From CAZSDP01 sp964605665 (lineage in GTDB: Bacteria > Planctomycetota > UBA8108 > UBA1146): 59,451 nt of DNA. Below the pieces are notes generated by a model. The model searched no databases and was not told the origin of the DNA. It saw nothing but the letters and a program-made list of their open reading frames with translations. The position numbers were made by a program, and so were the translations under genes. The DNA is taken from assembly GCA_964605665.1 (NCBI GenBank), contig CAZSDP010000028.1, forward strand, positions 1 to 59,451. Reading direction: 5' to 3'. How positions within the stretch are numbered: position 1 is the stretch's first letter; each line of letters opens with the position of its first letter. Shown here in pieces: positions 33,977-42,980 of the stretch.

Positions 33977-34885
33977 TCAAGGCTGAAAGGTCACCGTAAT
34001 CGAATTTTGTATCGGCGTATCATCGAGAGCGCCAGAATGAACAATGGCGACGACAACAGGGGGAGAACCGAGACTGCCAGTGTAATTCAGCGCAGAACTT
34101 GCTCCGCCTAGATTGCCGAGCAAGAAGACAGGCTCTGCGCTCATTTGCACATCGAGTATTTGTTTCAACGGGTCGGCGATCAGAGTCTCGCTGCCGAGAA
34201 AGTCGACGACAACGCCATAAGTGAGTCCGTTGGCAAAGAGACTGATGTTTATGAAGTCAGGTCCACTTCCGCCGCCCAGTGCCTGAGCGTCGCTACCGAG
34301 CGAGGTAGAATTCAACACGAGTTGAGTCGGATCAAACTCAAGGCCATAAGACCAGCCAGAAATCTCACGGAAACCGAGGGGAGAGCCGCTGGGAATCTCT
34401 TCCAGCGTCAAGCCAACGACGAAATCAGCGATGCCATCTGCGGGATCGTAAGTCACGGTTGGAGCGCCTCCATCCAATACAAAGAGAGGCGATATCTGTA
34501 TGGAAATCGTCGCGTCAACGCTCCCCGCAGAGTTACTAGCGCTGATGACATAATCTGTTGCGTCTTGTAGCACGGTTGGAGTTCCGGAAATGGCTCCGGA
34601 GGCTGGGTCGAGGTTCAGGCCGGTAGGTAAAGAAGGAGTGGCGGTGAACAGGTCAGGAACTCCCCCTCCTGCGGTTGCGATGTTCGTCGTAATTGGTAAG
34701 TCAGGGCCATAGATTGCAACCGGCTCGAGGTAGACCAAGTCGATGGGAGCCATCGGAGGTGGAGTTCCTCCACCGCCGCCTCCACCCCCTCCACCGCAAC
34801 CAGCGAGCACGAACATTGCGCTACCGAATAGGCATGTTGCAAGAAGTCGCTTAAACGGGTGGCGAGATCTCAAACTACTTAGCAT
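33977..34885 (-). CDS. Lipoprotein with putative-Ig (He_PIG) domain and cohesin-like C-terminal domain
   Basis: Predicted lipid-anchored surface protein of 302 residues. Lipobox LAGC at 27-30, then ten Gly residues as a flexible stalk. Residues about 45-130 are a He_PIG-type Ig fold (FTATPSLPTGLNLDPASGAI then SGTPT). Residues about 135-300 form a beta-sandwich-like domain (SGWSYGLEFDPTQLVL, GSGPDFINISLFANGLTYGV, ILDVQMSAEP). This resembles cohesins, which bind dockerins; that call rests on pattern and layout only. The whole Ig plus C-terminal block is closely repeated at the end of the lipoprotein at 35106-37322, so the two genes arose by duplication of this block. ATG 34885 starts the signal peptide. 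Confidence 0.82.
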   Translation of the reverse strand: MLSSLRSRHPFKRLLATCLFGSAMFVLAGCGGGGGGGGGGTPPPMAPIDLVYLEPVAIYGPDLPITTNIATAGGGVPDLFTATPSLPTGLNLDPASGAISGTPTVLQDATDYVISASNSAGSVDATISIQISPLFVLDGGAPTVTYDPADGIADFVVGLTLEEIPSGSPLGFREISGWSYGLEFDPTQLVLNSTSLGSDAQALGGGSGPDFINISLFANGLTYGVVVDFLGSETLIADPLKQILDVQMSAEPVFLLGNLGGASSALNYTGSLGSPPVVVAIVHSGALDDTPIQNSITVTFQP

Positions 34886-35105
34886 TCAATCCTCCCTTGG
34901 CAACGCTTCTTCTGGTGCGAGAGATGTTTTGGACGACGAGGCGAGCTGAGCCTGATTGGACAGAGAGGCTCCATCTATCGTTTCAGCTTCAGGCGACTTC
35001 GTCTAGTACAGCTTTATGAAATAACGACGTAATACAGCTGATACAAACACTGAGCTGTCCCATGATCGCCCGGACCTAGGATCGCATTTGAAAGTGAGTA
35101 CTTAT

Positions 35106-37322
35106 TTAGGGTGCCAGCGTGACGAGGCCTGGCACTTGGATCGGCACCGTTGCAATGATGCCAGAGTGTATGACGAGAGTATCCATCGGTGGCTCACCGA
35201 GTGTGTTGTCGAAACTGACCATCGTAGTAAGGCCTGTCGCATTTCCTGCAAGAGAACTGGGAATCGTCGAAAACTGAACGACCATGACTTCGAGAACGGA
35301 ACTCGCAAGCATGAACTCTACTTGTGGGAAATCGACCACCGCAGCGACAGTGACGCCATCCTGAAACAAACTCGTCATGAAGAAATCAGCACCAGCCCCA
35401 GAATTATGTGTTGCCGAATCAGGACCTTCGATTGCTGAATTCGCGGTGAGTAACTCCGAGTCAAAACGCAATCCGAATGAAAATCCCCCGACTTCATGAT
35501 AGGCAGCAGGGGATCCGCTGGGCGATTCTTCGAGCGTTATTGCCATCGGAAATGAGGCTGATCCGCTGGCGAGATCGTAGTTGACGGTCTGTGAATCCGC
35601 CCTCAGATGGAAAATCTCCGAAACCTGAATAGAAATTGTAGTTGAGACAGTGCCCGAGGAGTTTGATGCCGTGACAACGTAACTCGTCGCTGGTTGGCGA
35701 ACCGTTGGCGTTCCCTCGATTACGCCAGTAAGTGGATCCATCGCTAATCCATTAGGGAGTGGAGGCTGAATCGAGAAGCTGTTAGCGCCACCGCAACCAA
35801 CGGTCGGTACGTTGTTTTGAATCGGAGAATCGAGTCCGTAAACCGCAGAAGACTCCAGATACTGAAAGTCGCACGGAGGTGTGAGAAGGTCATTCAAAGC
35901 AACGGTTACCGTGCTGTTGAGTCCAAGCGTGGCATTGCTGACAGCGCTGATTTCGATCGTGGCAACTTCAACACCCTCTTCGAGGCTGTCCTCGATCGGA
36001 GTGAAAGAAAATTGGCTGCTGATTACCCCCGCAGGAATAGAGAACACCGTATTGGAAGTCAGGTAGTCCACTCCTGCCTCAGCGTTACCACTTAGGGTTA
36101 ACTCCACAGTTGTGTCGAGTGAAGAAATAGAACTCAGGCTGAGAGGGATACTCAACAGTCCGCTGCTTTCAGCGGTTACGTAACTCACGATAGGAAACTC
36201 AATCGTAGGTAGAACATCGTTTTCCAGAATCGTGACTCTGGTATTCAGCTGAGATCCGGGATCAGCTCCAACGACAGAAGTGATTTGGAGATCGATCCAC
36301 TCAAGACCCTCAAATGAATCGTCATCAAATAGGGTTAGTGGCAAGGAAGCTGTTGAGCTTCCACTGGCGAAAGTCAGTGAATAGACCGGAATGTTGAAAT
36401 CCACGTTCTCTGCGGCAGTGCTAGTGCTGAGTAGAGAGACACTCAGAGCCACCGGACTACTTGAAGGCGGTGATAGAGAAAGCGGGATGACCTGATTTCC
36501 GGAGTTCTCATTGAATTCCAAGTTTGGGCTGGTGAACTCAGCTTGTGAATCACCATCATCATCTTGGATGGTCAGAGTGTGTACAGAAGGGGATCCTAAT
36601 ACTCCATTGATGGGGGCATCGAGGGTTACGATCAGCAGAACATCTTCTTCACTCAGATTGTCGTCGATCAGGGTGATTTCCAGGAGTTCTCCAGTTTGCC
36701 CAGCTGCGATCAGCAAGGTCGACAGAGGTGAGCTGTAATCGACGCCCACTTCTGCCGTCCCCGAATAGCTGAAGTTACATGTGACGGGGACGATCGTTGC
36801 TTCAGTTAATGAAACAGAGATCGTGATTGCGATCTGCCCTTCGGTCGCCACTGAGTTTGGACTCTCAAAGTGAACGATGGGTACGGGTAGTGGGAGAATT
36901 TCGAGAGTCAGATCGAAACTGCTACTACCAGCCTGATTTGTTGCGGTGATCCTGTGAGTTGTCGGTGTACTCACAGTACTAGGTGTTCCAGACAATTGCC
37001 CTGTGGCTTGATCGAGCGTTAAACCGGCGGGAAAGGAAGGGGAAACCGAGTAGAGATCCGCCGTTCCCTCCGTCAAACTAGGAACGACCGGCACCATTTC
37101 AATGCCAACATAGAGGTCCCCGGGATCGGGATAGCTCAAGCCGACCGGAGCTGGTGGGATTGCCGAAGATGAGCTGCCCCCTCCGCCGCCTCCTCCGCAT
37201 CCCGTGCCAATGACCGTAACGAAGAGAATGAGGGTGCGGCATATACGTAAAGAATAATCGCCAAGAAGGTCAGGTTTTATCGATGTAGTTAGACCGGTAG
37301 ACGGCTTTTTCAATCGCAACAT
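35106..37322 (-). CDS. Large lipoprotein with three Calx-beta domains, two He_PIG domains and cohesin-like C-terminus
   Basis: Predicted cell-surface lipoprotein of 738 residues. Signal segment with Cys42 (VIGTGC, a relaxed lipobox) followed by poly-Gly and poly-Ser. Then a He_PIG domain (about 55-140), three Calx-beta domains of about 110 residues each (about 145-475; acidic endings such as LTIQDDD and ILENDV are typical calcium sites), a second He_PIG domain (about 480-570) and the cohesin-like domain (about 575-735). The last 260 residues match the neighbour at 33977-34885 closely, for example GTPTV-ATxYVxxASNSxG and SGSP-G-S-GL-FD. ATG 37322 is preceded by GGAGGAG; an upstream in-frame start would add a charged 28-residue tail before the signal peptide. 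Possible role: calcium-stiffened surface scaffold. Confidence 0.83.
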   Translation of the reverse strand: MLRLKKPSTGLTTSIKPDLLGDYSLRICRTLILFVTVIGTGCGGGGGGGSSSSAIPPAPVGLSYPDPGDLYVGIEMVPVVPSLTEGTADLYSVSPSFPAGLTLDQATGQLSGTPSTVSTPTTHRITATNQAGSSSFDLTLEILPLPVPIVHFESPNSVATEGQIAITISVSLTEATIVPVTCNFSYSGTAEVGVDYSSPLSTLLIAAGQTGELLEITLIDDNLSEEDVLLIVTLDAPINGVLGSPSVHTLTIQDDDGDSQAEFTSPNLEFNENSGNQVIPLSLSPPSSSPVALSVSLLSTSTAAENVDFNIPVYSLTFASGSSTASLPLTLFDDDSFEGLEWIDLQITSVVGADPGSQLNTRVTILENDVLPTIEFPIVSYVTAESSGLLSIPLSLSSISSLDTTVELTLSGNAEAGVDYLTSNTVFSIPAGVISSQFSFTPIEDSLEEGVEVATIEISAVSNATLGLNSTVTVALNDLLTPPCDFQYLESSAVYGLDSPIQNNVPTVGCGGANSFSIQPPLPNGLAMDPLTGVIEGTPTVRQPATSYVVTASNSSGTVSTTISIQVSEIFHLRADSQTVNYDLASGSASFPMAITLEESPSGSPAAYHEVGGFSFGLRFDSELLTANSAIEGPDSATHNSGAGADFFMTSLFQDGVTVAAVVDFPQVEFMLASSVLEVMVVQFSTIPSSLAGNATGLTTMVSFDNTLGEPPMDTLVIHSGIIATVPIQVPGLVTLAP

Positions 37323-37904
37323 CGTGTATCTCCTCCGAATGCCGAATTGGTAGGCAATGACATTCGTTTGACCTCTTGCGAGGCCTCTCCTCTTTTTCTG
37401 GGACACTCAGGGTTCTGCCAAGCATGACGAATAAAGGCTTGGCATGTTTCGGCCGCACCGCAAACCTAGTAATAGGTCAATTCGACCTTGCGAACCGATT
37501 CGGTGATCGAGGTTTGCTCCATCCTCAATCGATATCGGGTGTGTTCCCTCTCTCCGGATAACTCGGCAACACACTAGAGTGCCCATAGAGCCGCACGTTT
37601 TAAATCTAGCTGCACAACATTCACTCATGGCGGCAACTCTTAGATCGATTTACACAAAATCGACACACAATGCGACTTGCTTGATTAACCATACATGGCG
37701 CAATGCAAAAGTCGAATTCAAGACAGGAGTGTTCGAAAGGACATATGGAGAGCGTCTCGCCTCTTTATTTCGGCAATTGACGCAAAGACAAGATTTCTCA
37801 CCACGACTCGATGCTGTCCCAAAGTCAGCACCTTGCTCAATAACTGAGTTGTGTCCGGCACGCTTCAATGTCGAATCAACAGAGGCGGTGATGATGATCA
37901 GATT
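37323..37904. other. 582-base region with an inverted repeat
   Basis: No supported gene; a 109-codon plus-strand frame here has no ribosome site and unconvincing composition. TGCCAAGC (37416-37423) and GCTTGGCA (37437-37444) are perfect inverted copies about 100 bases upstream of the large lipoprotein gene; they could be an operator or a leader hairpin. GGAGGAG just right of 37322 (minus strand) is the lipoprotein's ribosome site. Confidence 0.5.
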
Positions 37905-38717
37905 CTAAATCAGCCAGATCATCGGCAAGAAGGCTCCATCCAGACAAAGTCCCCAGACCCAACGGGGATGATCGCTCCTCAAAACACAGAGTGAACCGAG
38001 AGTCAAAAGCAGGGGGATCATTGCGGCTTCAGGCAAAAAATCGAAGTAGATCAATGTGGCAAAAGTGAAGCAGGCGATGAGGTAACTATTTCGTAGGTAC
38101 TTTCTGGTGAGTTGATCTCCGAGTGAGACGGCAATGGTCTTCAAGCCGGCCAACTGGTCACTTTGAAGATCACGCAGGTCACAAGCGATGGAGTTTCCAA
38201 GAATAACAAGGAAACACCAGATCAATGCGGTAAAGGCCGCGGTTGCAGAGGGCGCCAGCCCCGCTTCAATGCAAGGGAGAGTTAGAACGGCAATCGATAC
38301 ACCAGAAGCGACGTACACGGACTTCGCAACCGGGTGATCCTTGAGGCGCAGCCCACCCAACCTAGAGATAGGGACCGCATACGAAACGCTAAGAACCAGA
38401 CCGATCATGACGATCCACTGCGTCTCTACTCTTAAGAAGGACATTTGCCATAGCAAGAGGGTCGCAGTCGCTACGGTGGTGGCAAGGAGAATTACCCACG
38501 ATGAATTTGCACTAGATCGTCGATCTAGGCAGTTGTCGAGTTCGTAGATCAGAACAGTTGCCGCAAAGATCGTGGTCAAAAGAGGAATTGAAATCGGGAG
38601 GGCCAGCCACTTTGAAGATACAGCACCCAACGTCACTGCTGCCAAACCGACCACAATTCGACGCTCTGTAATGCTACGTAGAATCGGAGTGATGAAGTTC
38701 AAAAGTGTCGTCGACAT
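37905..38717 (-). CDS. UbiA-family prenyltransferase-like membrane protein
   Basis: Integral membrane protein of 270 residues with about eight hydrophobic segments. UbiA enzymes transfer a prenyl chain to an aromatic or lipid acceptor. The first Asp-rich motif reads YELDNCLDRR (D61 and D65), a variant of the usual N-D-x-x-D type. The second reads CDLRDLQSDQLAGLKTIAV, close to the family pattern D-x-x-x-D then AG-x-x-T. ATG 38717 overlaps the end of the methyltransferase gene by 19 bases; a GTG at 38735 is an alternative. The overlap shows co-expression. With a methyltransferase partner it could make a quinone, a prenylated pigment or a membrane lipid. Acceptor unknown. Confidence 0.82.
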   Translation of the reverse strand: MSTTLLNFITPILRSITERRIVVGLAAVTLGAVSSKWLALPISIPLLTTIFAATVLIYELDNCLDRRSSANSSWVILLATTVATATLLLWQMSFLRVETQWIVMIGLVLSVSYAVPISRLGGLRLKDHPVAKSVYVASGVSIAVLTLPCIEAGLAPSATAAFTALIWCFLVILGNSIACDLRDLQSDQLAGLKTIAVSLGDQLTRKYLRNSYLIACFTFATLIYFDFLPEAAMIPLLLTLGSLCVLRSDHPRWVWGLCLDGAFLPMIWLI

Positions 38718-39430
38718 TCGATCACTTCTAGCCACTCTGGACCAACTGAGAAAATTCTAGTGGCTTCTCGGTGTGTAACCGCAAATCCAGCTGCTTCTAA
38801 CGCTGGGGAGAGTCGGTGAATCTTGTGTACGGAATTACCGGTGATGTGGGAGAAAACCTGCATTGGAATGTCATGATAGAGACGCTGTAGAAAGCGAATA
38901 CATGAGCTTCCTGCGGGGGCGGAAAAGTCGGCGACAAGTAGGCGGCCATCAGGTCGGATCTTGTTGTTGAGCAGGTTGAGAATTTCCGGAAGCTCTTCAT
39001 CATCAAAGATGTTCAAGAAGAAGCTCACGACGACACTATCGAACTGATTTCTAGTTTCATATTCACGTAGATCGATCTCAATCAACTCCGGATCACCACC
39101 CACAGCTCGAACACGTTGTTCTGCTCGGGTGAGCATGGAGGGGGAGATGTCCAAGAGTACGATCTCAACTCCGCGCTCTGCTGCATGCGCCGCATCTTGG
39201 CCACTTCCTGCTCCGACGAAGAGAGTTCGCTCACCTTTTGTCAGCCGTTCACCCAGTTTGCGGTGGCACTTGGCGATACTTCCGCCACTCCATAATGCGG
39301 CAAGCTGATCGTACAGAGGCGCGATGCGGTTGTAGCGACGTGCGACATCGATGACCAAGATGCTGCCTTTCGAGGCAGAGACGGTTGGCATTTGCGGACA
39401 TGAGTCGCCCGAGGAGCGAGAGCTGGTCAT
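38699..39430 (-). CDS. Class I SAM-dependent methyltransferase (UbiE-like)
   Basis: Soluble methyltransferase of 243 residues. It opens with RYNRIAPLYDQLAALWSGG, the N-terminal signature of UbiE/MenG-like and related methyltransferases. Motif I is LFVGAGSGQDAAHAAERG, the acidic end of strand 2 is IVLLDISPSML, and a post-motif strand is RLLVADFSAP. UbiE relatives methylate quinone precursors or lipids. The gene overlaps the UbiA-like gene downstream, so both probably act in one prenyl-quinone or isoprenoid-lipid pathway (inference). ATG 39430 has no clear ribosome site, so the start could be a little further in. Confidence 0.85.
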   Translation of the reverse strand: MTSSRSSGDSCPQMPTVSASKGSILVIDVARRYNRIAPLYDQLAALWSGGSIAKCHRKLGERLTKGERTLFVGAGSGQDAAHAAERGVEIVLLDISPSMLTRAEQRVRAVGGDPELIEIDLREYETRNQFDSVVVSFFLNIFDDEELPEILNLLNNKIRPDGRLLVADFSAPAGSSCIRFLQRLYHDIPMQVFSHITGNSVHKIHRLSPALEAAGFAVTHREATRIFSVGPEWLEVIECRRHF

Positions 39431-39697
39431 GATGGTTGATCAGAATTCTCTTCCCACTTGTTCTGCGGAATTGAACCGTCGCAGCGATCCTCTTCTTGAC
39501 GCCAACTGCCCAAATCTTAGTCAGAGCGACGCCCTCCTCTTCGCAGTCAATTTGGTACTAAGACCAGCCAGAAGTGACCAAATGGTGCGCAAGGATGCCC
39601 TCCTTTGCGGTTTTTCTGCGGAATTGTCGCAGAATCGCCGATGAACGGAGAGAGTGTGCGTACAGGATTCACGAACTGAGTCGGGGGAATTGTCGAC

Positions 39698-41983
39698 GTG
39701 TCCGAGCCAACGACATCGAAGCCTCGCGCTGAAGCGGGGTCTGAACGAGGTGCACCTGGGTCTGGGCCGCCAAAGCGCGGTTCAAGTGCCTCGTCTTCCG
39801 ATGCATCCAAGAAGAATGAAACACTTGGGTTTGGCACATTTGGTGGGGTGTTCACACCTTGTACTTTGACAATTCTCGGTGTGATCATGTTTCTTCGATT
39901 TGGAAGTGTGGTCGGAGAAGCGGGCTTTCAAAACGCACTCTTGATCGTTCTGGCTGCGAAGCTCATCACCCTTCTCACGACACTATCGCTTTCAGCGATC
40001 GCTACAAACACGCGGGTTCAAGGTGGCGGCGCCTATTACCTGATCAGCCGTTCGTTGGGGGTAGAGTTTGGTGGCGCCATCGGACTCGTATTTTACATCG
40101 CGCAAGGCATATCGGTCGCCATGTATGTGATCGGGTTTTCCGAGGCGCTCTCTCTAGTTGCTCCAGCAGTAGATGAGACGCTTGTTTCTACCATTACCAA
40201 CATCATTGTGTTCGCGTGCGTGTTTGTTGGCGCAGGCTGGGCGATCAAACTTCAATACGGAATTTTGGGCATCATCGCTCTGTCGTTGATTTCCTTTTAC
40301 GTGGGAGCGATCGATGCATTTGATCCGGCTCTCGTTTTCGAAAATCGTAATCCTCACTATCAACCAAATAGCAATCTCTTCCTCGTGTTTGCCCTGTTCT
40401 TTCCAGCAGTGACAGGAATCATGGCCGGCGCAAACATGTCCGGAGATTTAAAAAATCCGGGACGCTCGATTCCCGTAGGCACCCTTGCAGCTATTGGAGT
40501 CACTGCGGTTGTCTACGTCACTCAAGCCTTCCTCATTTCGGGGTCCCGGCCCTACGAAGAGCTCGTTGGAAACAACGAGGTCATTTCCGACATATCGCGT
40601 TGGCCAATATTAATCACCGCGGGGGTCTTTGCGGCGACACTGTCATCTGCTCTGGGTAGCATGATGGGAGCTCCGAGAATCTTGCAGGCTCTCGCCCGAG
40701 ACGAAGTATTTCGACCGCTTCGCTTCCTAGCAAAAACGAGTGGTCCTACTAAAGAGCCACGTCGTGCCGTCGTGGTCACATTTCTCATCGCACAGGCCTG
40801 CATTCTGCTTGCAGACCTGAATACAATCGCTCCACTGATTACGATGTTCTTTCTAGTGACCTATGGTCTGCTCAATCTGGCGACCTTCTATGAGGCGATC
40901 ACCAAGAATCCAAGTTATCGACCGCGATTCCGATACTGCCATTGGGTCACCTCTCTGGCCGGGACGATCGGCTGTGTTGGCGTAATGCTGCTGATCGATT
41001 GGGAGGCTGCTGTCGCCGCAATCGTGGTCATCGCGATTCTTCACTGGTGGATCGGCAGATCTGAAGTCGAAGCTCGTTGGGGTGATTTGAACAGCGGACT
41101 TCTCTTCGAGCGAACTCGCAAGAACCTGCTCAAGCTCGAACACGAGCTTCACCATCCAAAGAACTGGAGACCGATCATCCTCGCCCTCTCTGGTGCAGGC
41201 TGGAGCCGTCCGCATCTGTCGGTTTATGGGCACAGATTAACCACCGGACAGGGGATCCTCAGTTTGGGTCAGGTGATTCTCGGTGAGACCGATGATCGTG
41301 TGGGTCGAAGAGAGAATCAGGAGAAGATTCTGGCTGCGATGATCAAAGAGCGGGAGATCGAAGGGTTTCCTGCCGTGGTAGTGGCTCCCGATCTTCCCAA
41401 CGGGATAGAGAGCTTAATTCAATGTCATGGGCTTGGATCACTTCGTCCCAACACCGTACTTCTTGGTTGGCCTGGAGATCTTGCCCGTGTTGAGACCTTT
41501 GGCGGAACGTTGAGACGCATCGATCGACTTGGCCGTTCGACAGTCATTTTGCGGCATAAATCAGATGAAGATCCTTGGATTGCTCCCCGCGGATCGATCG
41601 ACGTTTGGTGGAGAGGGCGCAGAAATGGCGAGATGATGTTGATCCTCGCGCATCTCTTGAAAAGAAACCAAGATTGGCGGACTCGCCCGATTCGATTACT
41701 TCGTGTGATTGAGAATGAGGGTGGACGAGATGGAGTCCGTGAGCACCTCGAAACCCTGATCGATGACTCTCGAATCCGTGCGACTGCAGAAGTCGTGGTG
41801 AGTTCTGATCCTCGAGGTGCGATTCAAGATGTTTCTCGAGCTGCAGCGATCACGTTCTTTGGTTTTGAGCCTCCTGAACGAGGAGCCGAAGAAAGTTGGT
41901 ATCACGGAATCGAACGCTGGACGGGCGAGCTTCCTCGGGTTCTCCTTGTGAATTCCTCAGGAGGCATGTCGCTCGAATCCTAG
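39698..41983 (+). CDS. SLC12-type cation-chloride cotransporter / amino acid permease family protein
   Basis: Inner-membrane transporter of 761 residues with the two-part layout of the eukaryotic SLC12 family. A 12-helix APC-fold domain covers about 45-460. It begins with GTFGGVFTPCTLTILGVIMF and contains TNTRVQGGGAYYLISRSLG, both typical of cation-chloride cotransporters. A soluble C-terminal domain of about 300 residues follows (ILALSGAGWSRPHLSVYGHR, RPNTVLLGWPGD), like the SLC12 tail. The family moves chloride with Na+ and/or K+; ion use here is not readable by eye. The first 45 residues are Ser/Lys-rich and probably cytoplasmic. GTG 39698 lies behind a GGGGGAA stretch. Monocistronic. Confidence 0.88.
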   Translation: MSEPTTSKPRAEAGSERGAPGSGPPKRGSSASSSDASKKNETLGFGTFGGVFTPCTLTILGVIMFLRFGSVVGEAGFQNALLIVLAAKLITLLTTLSLSAIATNTRVQGGGAYYLISRSLGVEFGGAIGLVFYIAQGISVAMYVIGFSEALSLVAPAVDETLVSTITNIIVFACVFVGAGWAIKLQYGILGIIALSLISFYVGAIDAFDPALVFENRNPHYQPNSNLFLVFALFFPAVTGIMAGANMSGDLKNPGRSIPVGTLAAIGVTAVVYVTQAFLISGSRPYEELVGNNEVISDISRWPILITAGVFAATLSSALGSMMGAPRILQALARDEVFRPLRFLAKTSGPTKEPRRAVVVTFLIAQACILLADLNTIAPLITMFFLVTYGLLNLATFYEAITKNPSYRPRFRYCHWVTSLAGTIGCVGVMLLIDWEAAVAAIVVIAILHWWIGRSEVEARWGDLNSGLLFERTRKNLLKLEHELHHPKNWRPIILALSGAGWSRPHLSVYGHRLTTGQGILSLGQVILGETDDRVGRRENQEKILAAMIKEREIEGFPAVVVAPDLPNGIESLIQCHGLGSLRPNTVLLGWPGDLARVETFGGTLRRIDRLGRSTVILRHKSDEDPWIAPRGSIDVWWRGRRNGEMMLILAHLLKRNQDWRTRPIRLLRVIENEGGRDGVREHLETLIDDSRIRATAEVVVSSDPRGAIQDVSRAAAITFFGFEPPERGAEESWYHGIERWTGELPRVLLVNSSGGMSLES

Positions 41984-42026
41984 CGATTGCTCCGAAATCT
42001 CGCCTTCTTTATCACTCTTGAGACTC

Positions 42027-42938
42027 CTAAGAGTCAACAACCCCGCCGCGATTCGATGACGGTTCTTTCGTCGCGGAGCCCTTCGTCAGTAGGACTCCAC
42101 CGACAATCAGAAGTGCTCCGGCAATTCCAATTGCGTCTGGGAATGACTGGTAGACCAACCAACCCCATCCGGTGGCAAAAACAATCTGCAAGTATCCAAT
42201 CGCGGTGGCCCGACCCGCCGGTAGTTTGTGCAGACCTCGTGTCATGAAAACTTGCGCGAATTGCGTCGTTAATCCCACGCCCAAGAGTAGCAGCCACTCT
42301 TGCGGAGTTGGCATGACCCAATCGAGGAGAGCGATTGGCAAGACGAGTGGAACCGAGACAAGAGGAAAGTACAAAACGACGACGAGTGGGTGCTCACTCT
42401 TACCGAGTTTACGTACGGTGACGTAGGCGGCTGCAGCGAGTACAGCTCCAAGTAAAGCGATTGCCACCCCATCCACAGGGAGACTGTTTTCACTTCCAAA
42501 CAGAATGGAGGGGCGGGCCACCAAAACGACACCGAACACGCAGATGAAAAGAGCGATGCCGTGACGTCTGGTGATCTTCTCACCGAGACACAGAGCGGCG
42601 ATGAGAGCAGTGAAAATAGGATTCGTATAATGAAGCACCGTGACGTCAGATAGAGTGAGCTGTGAGATTGCCGAAAAGTAGCAAAGGAGTCCTCCGAGGC
42701 CGAAGAACCCTCGCAAAATCAGTAGGGGCGGTCTATTGCCGCGCCAATCGATCTTCAGCCGCTTGAGGAGCCACCATGAAAGAACAAGGCTGACCAAAGA
42801 GCGAGCAAGCACAATTTGGGCAGTGGAGATTCTCTCGCCGACAAGTTTGACTAGCAGACTCATAACGCTGAAGAACAGCGCGCTCAAGACCATCTCCAGA
42901 ACGCCGTTTGTAGACCTGGGTGTGGAGTTGCTACTCAT
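42027..42938 (-). CDS. EamA/DMT-superfamily transporter
   Basis: Inner-membrane protein of 303 residues with ten hydrophobic segments arranged as two EamA repeats. The first repeat contains SALFFSVMSLLVKLVGERIS and HYTNPIFTALIAALCLGEKI, the usual end of the first EamA half. The second ends with the typical ATAIGYLQIVFATGWGWLVY region. The family exports metabolites such as amino acids or nucleosides; substrate unknown. ATG 42938 has no strong ribosome site. Its 3' end converges on the SLC12-type gene with about 40 bases between, and it precedes the vWA gene on the opposite side without clear linkage. Confidence 0.9.
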   Translation of the reverse strand: MSSNSTPRSTNGVLEMVLSALFFSVMSLLVKLVGERISTAQIVLARSLVSLVLSWWLLKRLKIDWRGNRPPLLILRGFFGLGGLLCYFSAISQLTLSDVTVLHYTNPIFTALIAALCLGEKITRRHGIALFICVFGVVLVARPSILFGSENSLPVDGVAIALLGAVLAAAAYVTVRKLGKSEHPLVVVLYFPLVSVPLVLPIALLDWVMPTPQEWLLLLGVGLTTQFAQVFMTRGLHKLPAGRATAIGYLQIVFATGWGWLVYQSFPDAIGIAGALLIVGGVLLTKGSATKEPSSNRGGVVDS

Positions 42939-42980
42939 GTGCAGAAGCTGCCCGAAAACAGACGGTGTGGGAACTTTGAA

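Noticed and set aside
37579..37908. 109-codon plus-strand frame
   Set aside because: No ribosome site or recognisable motif, and it runs into the 3' end of the UbiA-like gene on the other strand.
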